In this document: piece by piece, positions 44,670 to 54,749 of the stretch
Layout of the letters: each line of letters begins with the position of its first letter
Position numbering within the stretch: position 1 is the stretch's first letter
Assembly (NCBI RefSeq): GCF_000744095.1
Contig: NZ_JQLI01000001.1
Span: forward strand, 930,001-994,000
From: Cupriavidus necator A5-1
Lineage (GTDB): Bacteria; Pseudomonadota; Gammaproteobacteria; Burkholderiales; Burkholderiaceae
Reading direction: 5' to 3'
Length of the DNA: 64,000 nt
The notes under the pieces: generated by a model
Told to the model about the DNA's origin: nothing
What the model saw: the letters and a program-made list of their open reading frames with translations, nothing else
Database searches by the model: none
Position numbers and translations under genes: made by a program

Positions 44670-45152
44670 TCAAAGACCGAGGTCGCTCAACCCCGGATGA
44701 TCGTCGGGACGACGGCCCAAGGGCCAATGAAACTTGCGCTCCGATTCCTTTATCGGCATGTCGTTGATACAAGCAAAGCGACGTTGCATCAGTCCGTCTT
44801 CGCCGAACTCCCAGTTCTCGTTGCCATACGAACGGAACCAGTTGCCGGCATCGTCTCGCCACTCGTACGCATAGCGCACTGCAATCCGGTTGCCACCGAA
44901 CGCCCACAGTTCCTTGATCAGACGGTAGTCGAGTTCCTTTCGCCACTTGCGGTCGAGAAACGCCTGCGCTTCTGCCCGGTTGTTCGCAAACTCCGTGCGA
45001 TTACGCCATCTTGTATCGAGCGAATAGGCGAGCGCGACCTTTGCCGCATCCCGGGTGTTCCAGCCATCTTCCGCAAGTCGAATTTTTTCTTTGGCCGTTT
45101 CCAGCGTGAACGGAGGAAGCGGCGGGCGAACTTCATGTTGTTGCGATGACAT
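44670..45152 (-). CDS. DUF1348 / SnoaL-like NTF2-fold protein
   Basis: A 160-residue protein matching the DUF1348 family: [60 protein letters not shown], and [17 protein letters not shown]. The fold is NTF2-like. GGAGAG precedes the ATG. It is the last gene of the cyn set, 49 bases after cynS, and is often found next to stress or detoxification genes. The reaction, if any, is not known. Confidence 0.82.
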   Translation of the reverse strand: MSSQQHEVRPPLPPFTLETAKEKIRLAEDGWNTRDAAKVALAYSLDTRWRNRTEFANNRAEAQAFLDRKWRKELDYRLIKELWAFGGNRIAVRYAYEWRDDAGNWFRSYGNENWEFGEDGLMQRRFACINDMPIKESERKFHWPLGRRPDDHPGLSDLGL

Positions 45153-45201
45153 ATCAACTCTCCTTTACGAGGCACCTTATTGGGCTTTAGTCTTCGAAAA
45201 A

Positions 45202-45672
45202 TCAAAACGGCCGGGTCGGCAGATACTTGCCGTTGAGCGTGATGATCGCGCGCTCGCCGCCTTCTGGATCCTGCACCGTTTGAATATCGAGCTTGAAGTT
45301 GATCGCGCTGATAATGCCGTCGCCGAACTTCTCGTGAACGAGCGCTTTCAACGTCGAGCCGTACACCTGCACCATCTCGTAGAAGCGATAGATGGTCGGA
45401 TCGGTCGGCACGCCGCCGGGAATGCTTCCGCGAACTGGAATGATTTGCAGCAGGCGAACCGCCTCGTCGTCGAGCCCCAGACGCTCGGCAACGAGCTTCG
45501 CAGCCTGCTCAGGCATCGCATGCTGGCCGAGCAGCGCAGCCGTTGTATAAGCGACGCTCAGGCCCGTGCCTTCGTTGATGGCTTCGAACGTCAAGTTCTT
45601 GCGGGTTTTCGCGTCGATGATGTTATCGGTCAATGCCTCGCGCGCGTGCTGCCTGGTTTGCGATTGGGTCAT
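45202..45672 (-). CDS. cynS: Cyanase
   Basis: A 156-residue cyanate hydratase, the normal length. It decomposes cyanate with bicarbonate to ammonia and CO2. The active-site residues Arg, Glu and Ser are in [20 protein letters not shown], and the N-terminal helical domain ([18 protein letters not shown]) is complete. GGAG lies before the ATG at 45672. It follows the cynT gene, now split by insertion sequences, so its transcription from the cyn promoter is probably interrupted; any promoter reading out of the inserted DNA would be on the far side. Confidence 0.93.
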   Translation of the reverse strand: MTQSQTRQHAREALTDNIIDAKTRKNLTFEAINEGTGLSVAYTTAALLGQHAMPEQAAKLVAERLGLDDEAVRLLQIIPVRGSIPGGVPTDPTIYRFYEMVQVYGSTLKALVHEKFGDGIISAINFKLDIQTVQDPEGGERAIITLNGKYLPTRPF

Positions 45673-45966
45673 GATGTTGCTCCTTGAATCAGTGAAGGGA
45701 GTAAAGCCGGTAGGCGGAAGGGATGTGTCGATCTTCAATGCGCCGCGATGCACTCGGCAGGCGTCGCGGTGACGTCCGGATGCTCCGCCAGCGAAAAGAA
45801 CTGACGCTTCGCGTTATCGAAGGCGTCGATGGAGCCCGATTCGATGTCATAGACCCAGCCATGCAGCTTCAGGCGACCTAGCAGGCCGCTGAAATACCTC
45901 CAGCGGACGTCAGCGCGGGGACTGGCTGGGGCGTTGATCTGAGGAGTCCATCCAACCCAAGATTTC

Positions 45967-47067
45967 ATGCGCGGCGCAGACACCTTCACGGAGAGCTTGT
46001 TCACTATGCGGCGGCTGGATGATTTCGTGCCGAAGTCCCATCCGCTGCGCTCGATCCGCACCATGGCGAATCAGGCGCTAGCGAAGATGGACCGGTTGTT
46101 CGCGCAGATGTATGAAGCCGATATCAAGGGCGGCCGGCCCAGCATCGCGCCGGAGAAGTTGCTGCGGGCCATGCTGCTGCAGGTGCTCTACAGCGTCCGG
46201 TCAGAGCGTCAGCTCATGGAGCAGACGCAGTACAACCTGCTGTTTCGCTGGTTCATTGGCTTGGCCATGGATGATGTGGTCTGGGTGCCCACCGTGTTCA
46301 GCAAGAACCGCGAACGGCTGATCCAGCACGACGCGGTAATCGAGTTCTTCAATGAAGTGTTGGCCATCGCGCAGAAGAAGGACTGGCTGTCGGGCGAACA
46401 CTTCAGCGTGGACGGCACGCTGATTCAGGCGTGGGCAGGCCACAAGAGCTTCGTGCCCAAAGACGGCGGCGACAATGACGATAACGACGGCGCTAACTTC
46501 AAGGGGCGCAAGCGCGGTAACGAGACGCACGAGTCCAAGACCGATCCCGATGCCAGGCTCTATCGCAAAGGCAAGACCGCCAGTGAGTTGCGCTACATGG
46601 GCCATACGCTGAGCGACAATCGCCACGGCCTGGTGGTCAGCGCCATGGTGACCAATGCTGACGGATACGCCGAGCGCGAGGCCGCGAAGGTCATGCTCAA
46701 CGATGCCAGGCAGGTGGCTGAGGACCTCGATTTGGAAGTCACCGTGGGCGCGGACAAGGGCTACGACGCGGAGGAGTTCATTCAAGCTTGCCTGGAGATG
46801 AAGGTGACGCCGCATGTCGCACAAAACACCTCGGGGCGGCGCTCGGCCGTCCCTGATGCCATCGCACGCAGCGAGGGTTATGCCATCTCGCAGCAGAAGC
46901 GCAAGCTGATTGAACAAGGTTTTGGATGGGCCAAGACCGTTGGGCGCATGCGTCAGGTGATGGTGCGCGGACGGAAGAAGGTCGACCAGATGTTCGTGTT
47001 GAGCATGGCCGCCTACAACCTCGTACGTATGCGTTCCCTGGGACAAATCCGTCCGCTGTCGCAGTAA
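45967..47067 (+). CDS. IS5-family transposase
   Basis: A 366-residue transposase: an N-terminal DUF772-like region ([40 protein letters not shown]), then the DDE domain with [31 protein letters not shown], and a C-terminal [15 protein letters not shown] segment. The central acidic insert ([13 protein letters not shown]) is typical of this branch. The frame is uninterrupted. The first codon may be further in, near the ATG at 46012. Confidence 0.9.
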   Translation: MRGADTFTESLFTMRRLDDFVPKSHPLRSIRTMANQALAKMDRLFAQMYEADIKGGRPSIAPEKLLRAMLLQVLYSVRSERQLMEQTQYNLLFRWFIGLAMDDVVWVPTVFSKNRERLIQHDAVIEFFNEVLAIAQKKDWLSGEHFSVDGTLIQAWAGHKSFVPKDGGDNDDNDGANFKGRKRGNETHESKTDPDARLYRKGKTASELRYMGHTLSDNRHGLVVSAMVTNADGYAEREAAKVMLNDARQVAEDLDLEVTVGADKGYDAEEFIQACLEMKVTPHVAQNTSGRRSAVPDAIARSEGYAISQQKRKLIEQGFGWAKTVGRMRQVMVRGRKKVDQMFVLSMAAYNLVRMRSLGQIRPLSQ

Positions 47068-47557
47068 TCGCGGAAATGAGGCTGGAAATGGGCGTCAAAT
47101 CACCGAAAAAATCGATGAAGTGACGCCAGGTTCCCGGATTGTGAAAAATGGCGAGCCCTTCAGCCTTGTAGGAAGAAACTTCGCCTTTTGTGCGGTGAGT
47201 ACTTCAGCAGCCTGCTTCTATGATGAGTCGGAAGGCAAGAATTTTTACGCAAATTGATCCAACTTCTTCCTTAATCTAGCTCGCGCTTACCACAGGCGTC
47301 TGTCGCTGTTGTTCACCAGTTTCAAAGTTCCCGGTCATCTTTACGTGAGACTTCGACGTCCCACCAACTTCTATCCGCTGGTATTTGCCCAGCCCAATCC
47401 TGCATGCGCGTTGCGCTAAGGCGACCTTGATGCGAGAAGCCCCATCTAGTAGTGTCGGTTGCGTTTGCAACCAGCAGGCTGCACGGGCTTGTCTACTTCG
47501 AACTGACTTGCGATATGACGGACAGGAGCAGCTAATGCGAGCGTTGCCGCCATGCCT

Positions 47558-48754
47558 TCAAACTGCTGCCACCTCGCCGGCTGAACGTTTTAATCCTGTG
47601 GTCTTGCTGTTTTTCAGAAGCGCTCCCTCGGGTAGGATTCCATGCGTCAGATAGCGCCACAGAGCGATGACCAGCCGTCGCGCCACCGCGACTATAGCGA
47701 TGCGCTTGCCCCGCTTGTTCTGGCTATTGCCTTGGGTGCGCTGCACGTACCACTGCGCCATCGCACTGCCGGGCTGATAGCGTAACCAGAGCCACGCCAT
47801 TTCGATAAGCAGAGAACGCACGCGCCGGTTGCCCTGCTTACTGATCCCCTGGTCGACCCGGCTCTGGCCGCTGTCGTACGGCTGCGGCGCCAAGCCGACA
47901 CAGGCGCCCACCTGCCGGCGGTTGTCAAAGCTGCGCCAGAACAGCTCGAGCACCAGTCGTGTCGCGCCGACCGGGCCAACCGCCTTGAGCCGTTGCAGGT
48001 CGGCAATACGCTTTTGTGCGGGTTCCGGCAATTGCCTGACCAGGTCTTTTTCCAGTGCAGCGAGTTGCTGCTGGGCTAAGGCCAAGCGCTGACACTCCCG
48101 GGTCAGCCGCGCATGCAACTGCGCAGGGATTGCCGCGCCGTCGTAGCAGGAGATTTCTCCCTTTGCTAGCCGCTTTGCGATATCGCCTTCGACGTCTTGC
48201 CAGCAACCCACTGTTCGCAGCAGCTTGCGTATCCGGTCGCGGTGCTGTAGCGTTTCTTTTTGAAGTTCACCCCGGTCGCGCACCAGGTGCCGCTGGGCTT
48301 CGGTTTCAACGGCCGGTACGCGAATCACGTGCATGCGGTCATGTTCGCCGCGCAGCCAGGCGCGCAGGCACAACACCAGCTTGATCGCATCGAGTCGGTC
48401 GGTCTTGGCCCGCCGCGCGTGCCGCTCCACCGGGATGCTGGCGGGGTCGCAGATCACTACTTCGTATCCGAGCTTCGATAGCGCCCGCTCGATCCAGAAG
48501 CCGTCCTGACCAGCCTCGTACAACACGACGGTGCGCACGCCAGGGCCAATTCCCCATTTCGTCTTGATCTTCTCGATCGCTTGCATCGCTTCGTCCAGGC
48601 GGCATGCCGGAACTTTTGCAGCTACAGTCTGGATCGCAGGCTTCTCCCGTTTGCCGTCGTGCAGGGCGATTTTCCAGGTGTTGTTGGACAGCTCCAGGGC
48701 CACTGCCAATACATCTTCTGCGGGCATAGTATGATTGATACGGGTCGGTTGCAT
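47558..48754 (-). CDS. IS110-family transposase
   Basis: A 398-residue transposase with the DEDD (RuvC-like) N-terminal domain (VALELSNNTWKIALHDGKRE, ARRAKTDRLDAIKLVLCLRA) and the C-terminal catalytic domain (RLKAVGPVGATRLVLELFW, VGACVGLAPQPYDSGQSRVD, QGISKQGNRRVRSLLIEMAW). GGAG lies before the ATG at 48754. It is complete and distinct from the decayed IS110 copies at 14.3 and 41.7 kb. Confidence 0.9.
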   Translation of the reverse strand: MQPTRINHTMPAEDVLAVALELSNNTWKIALHDGKREKPAIQTVAAKVPACRLDEAMQAIEKIKTKWGIGPGVRTVVLYEAGQDGFWIERALSKLGYEVVICDPASIPVERHARRAKTDRLDAIKLVLCLRAWLRGEHDRMHVIRVPAVETEAQRHLVRDRGELQKETLQHRDRIRKLLRTVGCWQDVEGDIAKRLAKGEISCYDGAAIPAQLHARLTRECQRLALAQQQLAALEKDLVRQLPEPAQKRIADLQRLKAVGPVGATRLVLELFWRSFDNRRQVGACVGLAPQPYDSGQSRVDQGISKQGNRRVRSLLIEMAWLWLRYQPGSAMAQWYVQRTQGNSQNKRGKRIAIVAVARRLVIALWRYLTHGILPEGALLKNSKTTGLKRSAGEVAAV

Positions 48755-49475
48755 GACGTGCTCCAAGGTGAATGGGTCGCACCTTTACTTTAGGATCGCT
48801 TTGCGTGCGTTACCGACCCGCCTTCATTCATAGGATCTAGCGCGAGCGCCAGCGCGACGGAAGGATGAGTCTTGAGGTTGTTCAGTTGAGCGATGACGTT
48901 CTCGCACACCATCGAGTCGATGCGCTCGCGCTCGGTTGCATGCTCGCGAGCATCGTTGACGAGCTTCGCTGAGTCGGCATAGCACAACCAGTTCGCGACG
49001 GCGGGCATGTGATCGAGACACTTGCTGGTGGCGACAGCTGTCATCGCGCCGCAGTCCGAATGGCCGCAGATCACGGCATCGGTCACGCCCAGCGCGGCAA
49101 CCGCATACTCGACGGTGGCTGAAACACCTCCCGGCTCAGGGCCGAACGAAGGCACGATATTGCCGGCATTGCGCATCACGAACAGGTCGCCCGGTTCGCG
49201 CTGTGTGACCAGTTCGGGCACCATGCGGCTGTCCGAACATGAAATGAACAGCGTTCGCGGCGTCTGACTGGTCGCAAGCTTCCGGAACAAGTCCTTGCGC
49301 GCCGGGAATACGTCCCGTTGAAACTTCAGAAAACCGTCGATGATCTCGTGCATGATTCGCTCCGTTCAGTGACGCAGTGCGATGCGATGAACAAAGAATG
49401 GATGCAATCAGCAATAGTGTCCAAGATCGGTTTATGATCCTGACGATAGGAAATATCAATAGTTACGAGGCCCGC

Positions 49476-50370
49476 ATGCTGCTGCGTCATATCCGCTCTA
49501 GCGGTCGCTGAACACCGGAATTTCACGCGCGCTGCCGAGGCGCTGCACGTTTCGCAGCCGACGCTCTCGCAGCAGATCAGGCAACTGGAAGACACGTTGC
49601 GCACGCAGTTGCTCGACCGCTCGGGCAGGACCGTGCAGCTGACGGATGCGGGCGCGGCATGGGCACGCTACGCGAAACTCGCGCTACAAGACATCGATGC
49701 GGGCATGAGGGCGATCCACGATGTGGGCGAGTTGAGCCGCGGCAATCTGCGTCTGGCCGTGACGCCGACATTCACCGCGTATCTGGTCGGCCCCGTTATT
49801 GACCGCTTCCATGGCTCGCACCCGGGCATCGCGATCGACATTCAGGAGATCCCGCAAGATCAGATCGAAGCCCAGCTCGCCGACGACAAGCTGGACGCAG
49901 GCATCGCCTTCGAACCCGTTCATGCCGCGGAAATAGGGAGCCAGCCTTTGTTTCAGGAGACGCTGAGCCTCGTGGTCAGCGGAGGCCATGCGCGTGCGAC
50001 GCGCCGCAAGCCGCTGGCCGCGCCAGACTTCGCGAAGGAACCACTGGTTCTGCTGAACAATGCATTCGCAACGCGTCGCTATATCGACGAATACTGCGCA
50101 CGACAACGCGTTCGTCCGCTCGTTGCCATCGAGGTGAGTTCAATCAGCGCGATCTTTGAGATCGTGCGCCGCGGGCAGCTCGCCACCGTATTGCCAGACG
50201 GGATCGCTCGTGAGCACCGCGAACTGCATCCCGTGCCACTCGACCCCCCGCTGCCCGCCCGCACAGCCGCGCTCCTGCAGCGCAAAGACGCCTACCGAAC
50301 CGCGGCGAGCGACGCGTTCGTCAAGGTATTGAAGGAGAGCTTCGAACGTCATAGCGTCAACAGGCGGTAG
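49476..50370 (+). pseudogene. cynR: CynR-like LysR regulator with an N-terminal deletion
   Basis: The start reads MLLRHIR, then the frame breaks; it resumes one frame over as AVAEHRNFTRAAEALHVSQP, LSQQIRQLEDTLRTQLLDR, followed by a full LysR effector domain to the end. Compared with CynR proteins, five bases coding for the YFL segment after the first Arg appear to be missing near 49496. The gene is divergent from cynT, the normal CynR position. Without its first helix the DNA-binding domain would not be made in frame, unless an internal start at about 49597 is used. Confidence 0.8.
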
Positions 50371-52293
50371 CGCGCCGAGGCGCGCTTAAAACAGAAGTAC
50401 CTGGAGACGGTGGCTTTGAGTATTTCCTTTCCCCTGCCCGACAGCTGAACACTTGCTGACTGTGACCGAACCAGGGATGGCCGTTTTACCTCAAGACCTG
50501 CCGCTCGTCGGTTGAGGCCTGCAACGGCAGCGTTGGGTCGCGAAAAGCCTATTGGAGGCGGCGATGCCGCGTGACGAGATAATTTCGTGAACGTGAAATT
50601 ACGGATTTGGTACCGCTCATCTGCCTCTGCCGCGTGCCAAACCGGGCGGTGGATCAGGTTTCCCAGTCCGGTCACCTTGGAACCGGGTTTTTGGTGACAC
50701 GTCTCAACGCGGTCGCTTCGCCTCGGAGAAAAATGGATGCAGACCGCGTAGACCCCACCACAAGCAGGGGCTGCACGAGTTTTCGTAAGGGTTTATACTA
50801 CGTCCGTCTCCTCCCTTTCTCCTCAAGGGATTCGTGCCCGCCATTGCAGCGGGCTTTCTTTTGCCGGCGCTCCAAGGCGCCGTTGAGTTCCGGGGCCTGA
50901 CGCGCACATTGCGCTCGCTGGCGGCAGGAAGGCATTGTCCAGCGTGGACGCGCATGGCGGTAGCTAAGCTTTGTGACCAGGCGAGTCCAGGTCGACAAAG
51001 CGGGGACGAACCATGCCCATTTGCCTCGGCGCTTTGCTGTGGACAGCCCGGCAGCTTCACGCAAGCAGCGTGAACTGCTGGACTGATCAGACGCTCTCCG
51101 ACACAAGACTCCCTGCAACGAGCGCGTGGCGGCTCGTCAGCATCCGCCGCGTCTGCGGGACTGTGCCGATTCTGCAGGCGGTGATGCATCGTCTCGCAGC
51201 GGATCAACATCATCGCCGCGGGCTCCTCAGCCGCGCCGTCAGGTTCCGCGGCGACTCGCAGATAGACTTGCCGTGAGACAACGGCGATGATCACAATGAT
51301 GGCGCCGACGCCGAGTGCTCGGACGGCGATGCGCAGGTATGGCGCCATGGCGAAATACACTGGATAAGCAAGAGGCGATGGGCTGCGAGCCTACACGAGG
51401 CTGTCTCGCGACGATGTCACGCCTTGGCAGGATTGACACGATCCGTTTTTGCCGCAGCGCCAGGGCTTGTGCATTACGTGACACCGAGCGGCGGTGATGA
51501 AAAGTATCCCGGTAATCGATCGAAGCCTTACCGAGCGGCCACTACTGGGCCGTGCCCACGCCCCCTTCCCGCTGGACGGTAGCAACGGCCACAATGAGGT
51601 GTTTCCCGGTGCCCATTGCATCAGCGGCGGCAAGTAGGCACCTTCTACAAGAACGGCGAGGAAGTCTAGGCGTGCATTGCCGTCTATGCAGCCGCCCATT
51701 TCGATTTTTCTGACCCAACGCCTGCGCGTCGACGCCCGCCACCGGCGGACACCCCTGCTCTTCGTCTCCAATCAAAACATAACACCCCAAGCCACAGTAA
51801 AATTTCGCTCTTCGGGCGTTATGTTAAAAACGCACCCTAATGCCCCCGAGCAAACCAAAGATTGGCCACGCCGCAAGCGGCCCGCAAACCGTTCCCTGCT
51901 GCGGCCCAAGGGGCCTCTAACTGCTAGCGTACCTCGCCGCTCTCGGATAATGCGGCAAGAGCAAGGAAAAGGCTCGCCTAATCATTAAAATCGGATGCGC
52001 TAGCCGACCATGCGATCAATCGCGTCGACGAGCTCATGCCGTGGGCTGTAGCTGACCAGCTTCCTGTCCGCTCATAACGCTGCCCGGAACTACGTCAATA
52101 CGGTACTCACGCACCGCTTACTGGGAAGCCGCGCGCTCTTGTAACGCGATATGCTTGTTTGGTCGCCAGATTTCGTACATCATGCTCGCGCGAGCATTGG
52201 ATTAATCCCTGTCAGATTCCATCGGGCAAGTCCCGAGCGTGCTTAGGGTTAGCGGCAATTGGAATCTGGCAATCCCCACCTAGGAAGGAAGTC
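50371..52293. other. Long region of remnants
   Basis: About 1.9 kb with no intact recognisable gene. A minus-strand frame starting at 51348 begins MAPYLRIAVRALGVGAIIVI, a single membrane helix like TrbK-type entry-exclusion peptides, but then loses any pattern. A further minus-strand frame at 51391-51771 is unrecognised. An inverted repeat AACATAAC/GTTATGTT lies at about 51776-51828. The 3' end holds an IS66 scrap. It looks like decayed conjugative or IS DNA. Confidence 0.4.
51991..52077 (+). pseudogene. IS66-family transposase C-terminal scrap
   Basis: A plus-strand segment reads DHAINRVDELMPWAVADQL and then stops. It resembles the HPINRIDELLPW block near the end of IS66 transposases. The rest of the gene is absent. 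Confidence 0.45.
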
Positions 52294-52701
52294 ATGACTG
52301 TTGCGAAGAAAGTCGCGGCAAAAAAAACTGCAGCTGTGAAGAAAGTCCTTGCGAAGAAGGCTGCTGCCGCCAAGACAATTGTTCCAAAGAAGGCGACCCC
52401 TGCAAAGAAGGCAGTGCCCGCTAAGAAGGCTGCTGCGAGGAAGGCAGTGCCCGCTAAGAAGGCTGCTGCGAGGAAGGTCGCGCCCGCTAAGAGGGTTGCC
52501 GCCGAAAAGGCCGTGCCGGCTAAGAAGGTTGCCGCCAAGAAGGCCGCACCCGCTAAGAAGGTGGCTGCTAAGAAAGTAGTCGCCAAGAAGGCGGCGGTGA
52601 AAAAAGTCGCACCGGCGCAGAAGGTCGTCGCGAAGAATACGGCTGCCAGGCTGTTCTCTTTCGGCATTGGCGGCTTCGGGGCGGCGCTTGCCAAACGTTG
52701 A
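52294..52701 (+). CDS. Histone H1-like Ala/Lys-rich protein
   Basis: A 135-residue, strongly basic protein made of repeated AAKK, PAKK and AARK units, such as VPAKKAAARKVAPAKRVAAE, with a short non-basic tail (LFSFGIGGFGAALAKR). It resembles bacterial histone H1-like proteins (HctB/BpH1 type), which bind DNA without sequence preference. GGAAGG precedes the ATG at 52294. The 3' end overlaps the next reading frame by 35 bases. Repeat number varies easily in such genes, so the length may differ between strains. Confidence 0.82.
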   Translation: MTVAKKVAAKKTAAVKKVLAKKAAAAKTIVPKKATPAKKAVPAKKAAARKAVPAKKAAARKVAPAKRVAAEKAVPAKKVAAKKAAPAKKVAAKKVVAKKAAVKKVAPAQKVVAKNTAARLFSFGIGGFGAALAKR

Positions 52702-53251
52702 CGTTCGCGACGTCTTTCTCGGCCAACGGCTGAAGTCGGATTTCTGCGCGGTCTACGCGTCAGCGATGGCACTTTCGCTCTGTGGCGTTCCGACCTCCAA
52801 GCAGCAGGCATGTGCGATGTTCGGAGTCAGACGCCGCGGTTGGTGTCCGCCAGACCATGGCACACTGCGAGACGTCCTGGAATCGTCCGTGCAAGGTCTT
52901 TCCGTGACCGTAAGGAAGCACGCCGGTCGCCACCCCAAGAGCCTATTCGCATTGCTGCGCCAAAAGCTCAATTGTTCGCCGGCAGTCATGCTCACAGCCA
53001 CGTGCAAGCTACTCAAAGAGAATGTGTCTGCGCACCATGCATTTGTAGCGACGATGGCGACGCTGGATGGCATTGGGGTCGTGGACTCCCTTGCGTCCGT
53101 GCCCCGGCGCGACGCCAAGTGTAATGCTTGGATTCCCTGCGCCCAGACGGCGTCTAATGGTCTTCTACACGTCGCCAACGCTCGCTGGGCAATAGATTTA
53201 TCCGCCCCACTCTACACAGTTGACTTCGCATTCACCTCATTCCATGAATAA
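52667..53251 (+). CDS. C39-like papain-fold cysteine peptidase
   Basis: A 194-residue protein with the arrangement of a C39-type cysteine peptidase: Gln20 then Cys27 in GQRLKSDFCAVYASAMALSL, His123/124 in SAHHAFVATM, and Asp140 in GIGVVDSLASVP. No ABC-transporter part or signal peptide is attached. The most likely start is the TTG at 52667, which overlaps the histone-like gene; no ATG lies before the catalytic cysteine. It overlaps the HD gene by eight bases. It might trim a peptide or protein partner. The family call rests on motif spacing only. Confidence 0.55.
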   Translation: MAASGRRLPNVDVRDVFLGQRLKSDFCAVYASAMALSLCGVPTSKQQACAMFGVRRRGWCPPDHGTLRDVLESSVQGLSVTVRKHAGRHPKSLFALLRQKLNCSPAVMLTATCKLLKENVSAHHAFVATMATLDGIGVVDSLASVPRRDAKCNAWIPCAQTASNGLLHVANARWAIDLSAPLYTVDFAFTSFHE

Positions 53252-54674
53252 CGCGATTGAAGAACTGAAGAAGTTCGTCCGCCGGAAGAACACGGCTTTT
53301 TCAAAGTATGTGGCGCTGGATATCGAGAAATCCGGCCCCACGATACAGGATGAACTTGTGCATTTCCTGAGTACGACGATGGACCAGGTGCGGGTGAACA
53401 AAGCACTCGACTGCACGAGGCGCGTTCTCGCCATCGCAGATCTCGAGGACTTCGAGATGTTCCGGGAAGGGGTCTGGAAACGTGAAGCCACGCGCGGGAT
53501 GGCCTACGACAAGCAACGCGATCATACGGCGCACACGCTTAACAACTGGTTACTGGGATGGTACTTCTACAGCCACTCTGACAGGATTTATTCGGCCATC
53601 AACACCGCCATCGAGAGGCGTGACTGGAACCCGAGCGCTTCCCACAAGTTCTCCTTCGATCAGTATTTTGGCCATACGTGGCAGTACACGAGTCTATTGC
53701 ACGATATCGGATACCTGTTTGAAGGGTCCATCACAAGCATGGATACCGGAAATCAGAGCAAACAGGCGGAAATCGGCCTGCGAACTGCGGACGAGTACTT
53801 CACGATGGCGTTCTGGAAGCAAACGGGTGCCACCTCGGTCCACGCGCATCCAGAGTTCCGAAAGTTGGTATCGATGCCCGACGCGCCGCAGGAAGCATCG
53901 TTGTCCAAGATTGCGATCTACCTGCGTGCCCTCGGGCGGCTCAACAACCTGGCGAAAGAGGTAGCGGCCGATCTTCAACATTCTGCAGGAAAGCGGAGAT
54001 CCGCTAAATTGGAACTGCCAGGCGATGCATTCGATTTGTGGCAAGCCCATTTCAAGCATTTTGGACAGGCGGATGCGGCTCAACGCATTGAGGACTTGCA
54101 AGCCGCGTTCCTCGAAGACGTGACCAAGGGAATGCCCGGCGCCGACATTCGTGTCTTGGATCACGGCGTGTGCAGTGGCTTGCTGCAGCTGAAGATTGCG
54201 ACATTCTTCTACAACTTGTTTGCGAACTTTGACAATCTTGAAGACGACGGTGGGGAGTATTCGCCCGCCGCTGTGGCAGCAAAGATGAGAGCTCGTGAAG
54301 ACACTGTTGCCGTACCTCATGACTACGAGTTCTGGTGGAGCGGCATAGTGTGGGCCAGTGCATCGGCAGCCTTGCACAACATTCAACAACGCGGCGAACG
54401 ATGGGCATCCGGCGTGAAGGGACGCACACTCGCACTCGCCGATGAGCCACTGACCTACCTCGGGATCCTCGTCGACTGCATTCAGGACTGGGACCGGTAC
54501 TTCGTCTATGACTCCCGTACCCGGAATCCGGTACAAGGAATTGAGGTCGACCTCGGACATGAGCAAGGCAAGATTATGATCAAGGTGCCAGCCCCACTCT
54601 TCAAGAAAATGACCGAGGACCTCGATAAGGCCCTCTCGGATTGGACCGAGATCGTAACGCTCACAAGTAAATAG
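53244..54674 (+). CDS. HD-domain protein
   Basis: A 476-residue protein with an HD-type metal site: His94 and His97 in QRDHTAHTLNNW, His153-Asp154 in SLLHDIGYLFE, and a further Asp in VLDHGVCSG. The C-terminal part (about 300-470) is helical and unrecognised. Known HD proteins hydrolyse phosphate esters of nucleotides. The ATG at 53244 overlaps the upstream peptidase gene (ATGAATAA), so the two are coupled. Together with the histone-like gene they form a compact cassette of unknown function. Confidence 0.65.
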   Translation: MNNAIEELKKFVRRKNTAFSKYVALDIEKSGPTIQDELVHFLSTTMDQVRVNKALDCTRRVLAIADLEDFEMFREGVWKREATRGMAYDKQRDHTAHTLNNWLLGWYFYSHSDRIYSAINTAIERRDWNPSASHKFSFDQYFGHTWQYTSLLHDIGYLFEGSITSMDTGNQSKQAEIGLRTADEYFTMAFWKQTGATSVHAHPEFRKLVSMPDAPQEASLSKIAIYLRALGRLNNLAKEVAADLQHSAGKRRSAKLELPGDAFDLWQAHFKHFGQADAAQRIEDLQAAFLEDVTKGMPGADIRVLDHGVCSGLLQLKIATFFYNLFANFDNLEDDGGEYSPAAVAAKMRAREDTVAVPHDYEFWWSGIVWASASAALHNIQQRGERWASGVKGRTLALADEPLTYLGILVDCIQDWDRYFVYDSRTRNPVQGIEVDLGHEQGKIMIKVPAPLFKKMTEDLDKALSDWTEIVTLTSK

Positions 54675-54681
54675 AGTGAGG

Positions 54682-54710
54682 CGTAAGCAATGCCCCGTGC
54701 TTTGCTTACG
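54682..54710 (+). terminator. Hairpin downstream of the HD gene
   Basis: CGTAAGCAA (54682-54690) pairs with TTGCTTACG (54702-54710), eight bases after the HD stop. There is no T-run after it, so it may be a weak terminator or an RNA-stabilising hairpin. Confidence 0.5.
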
Positions 54711-54720
54711 ACGGTAAAAA

Positions 54721-54749
54721 CCCCAGCTTTCCGATGGAAATAGCTGGGG
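54721..54749 (-). terminator. Rho-independent terminator reading leftward
   Basis: CCCCAGCT (54721-54728) pairs with AGCTGGGG (54742-54749). On the minus strand the stem is followed by a run of five Ts, the hallmark of an intrinsic terminator for leftward transcripts. On the plus strand the U-tract is missing. Confidence 0.6.

Larger units (their letters stand above)
45882..48836. mobile_element. Insertion-sequence block between CTAG repeats
   Basis: 2955 bases inserted in cynT. CTAG occurs at both junctions (45878-45881 and 48837-48840) and only once in the restored gene, so it is a target duplication, as made by IS5-group elements. Inside are a complete IS5-family transposase (plus strand) and a complete IS110-family transposase (minus strand), plus about 490 bases between them with no clear gene (a 64-codon minus-strand frame at 47276-47470 is unrecognised). 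The ends do not form an obvious inverted repeat. One element may have inserted into the other. Confidence 0.75.
45735..49353 (-). pseudogene. cynT: Carbonic anhydrase CynT split by insertion-sequence DNA
   Basis: The N-terminal part (49353-48837) contains [14 protein letters not shown] and [11 protein letters not shown], the zinc-binding cysteine, Asp and His residues of beta carbonic anhydrases. The C-terminal part (45881-45735) contains [20 protein letters not shown] and ends AECIAAH. Joining the two across one copy of CTAG restores the frame and gives 219 residues, the usual CynT size. The enzyme recycles the bicarbonate consumed by cyanase. As it stands it cannot make full-length protein. 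Confidence 0.9.

Noticed and set aside
46201..47046. Minus-strand frame of 281 codons
   Set aside because: It is antisense to an intact IS5-family transposase.
45882..48836. A simple single-element insertion in cynT
   Set aside because: The block holds two different transposases and its two ends do not form an inverted repeat, so a single standard element does not explain it.
50704..51360. A 218-codon gene with an N-terminal membrane helix
   Set aside because: Only the first 40 residues look like a real protein (TrbK-like); the rest is compositionally noisy and has no pattern, so I did not call it as a gene.
52349..52579. Arg/Pro/Leu-rich frame of 76 codons
   Set aside because: It is a shifted reading of the repeated Ala-Lys codons of the histone-like gene.
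52300..52640. Possible direct-repeat array or CRISPR-like structure
   Set aside because: The repeats are codons of the AAKK units in a coding gene, with no constant spacers.
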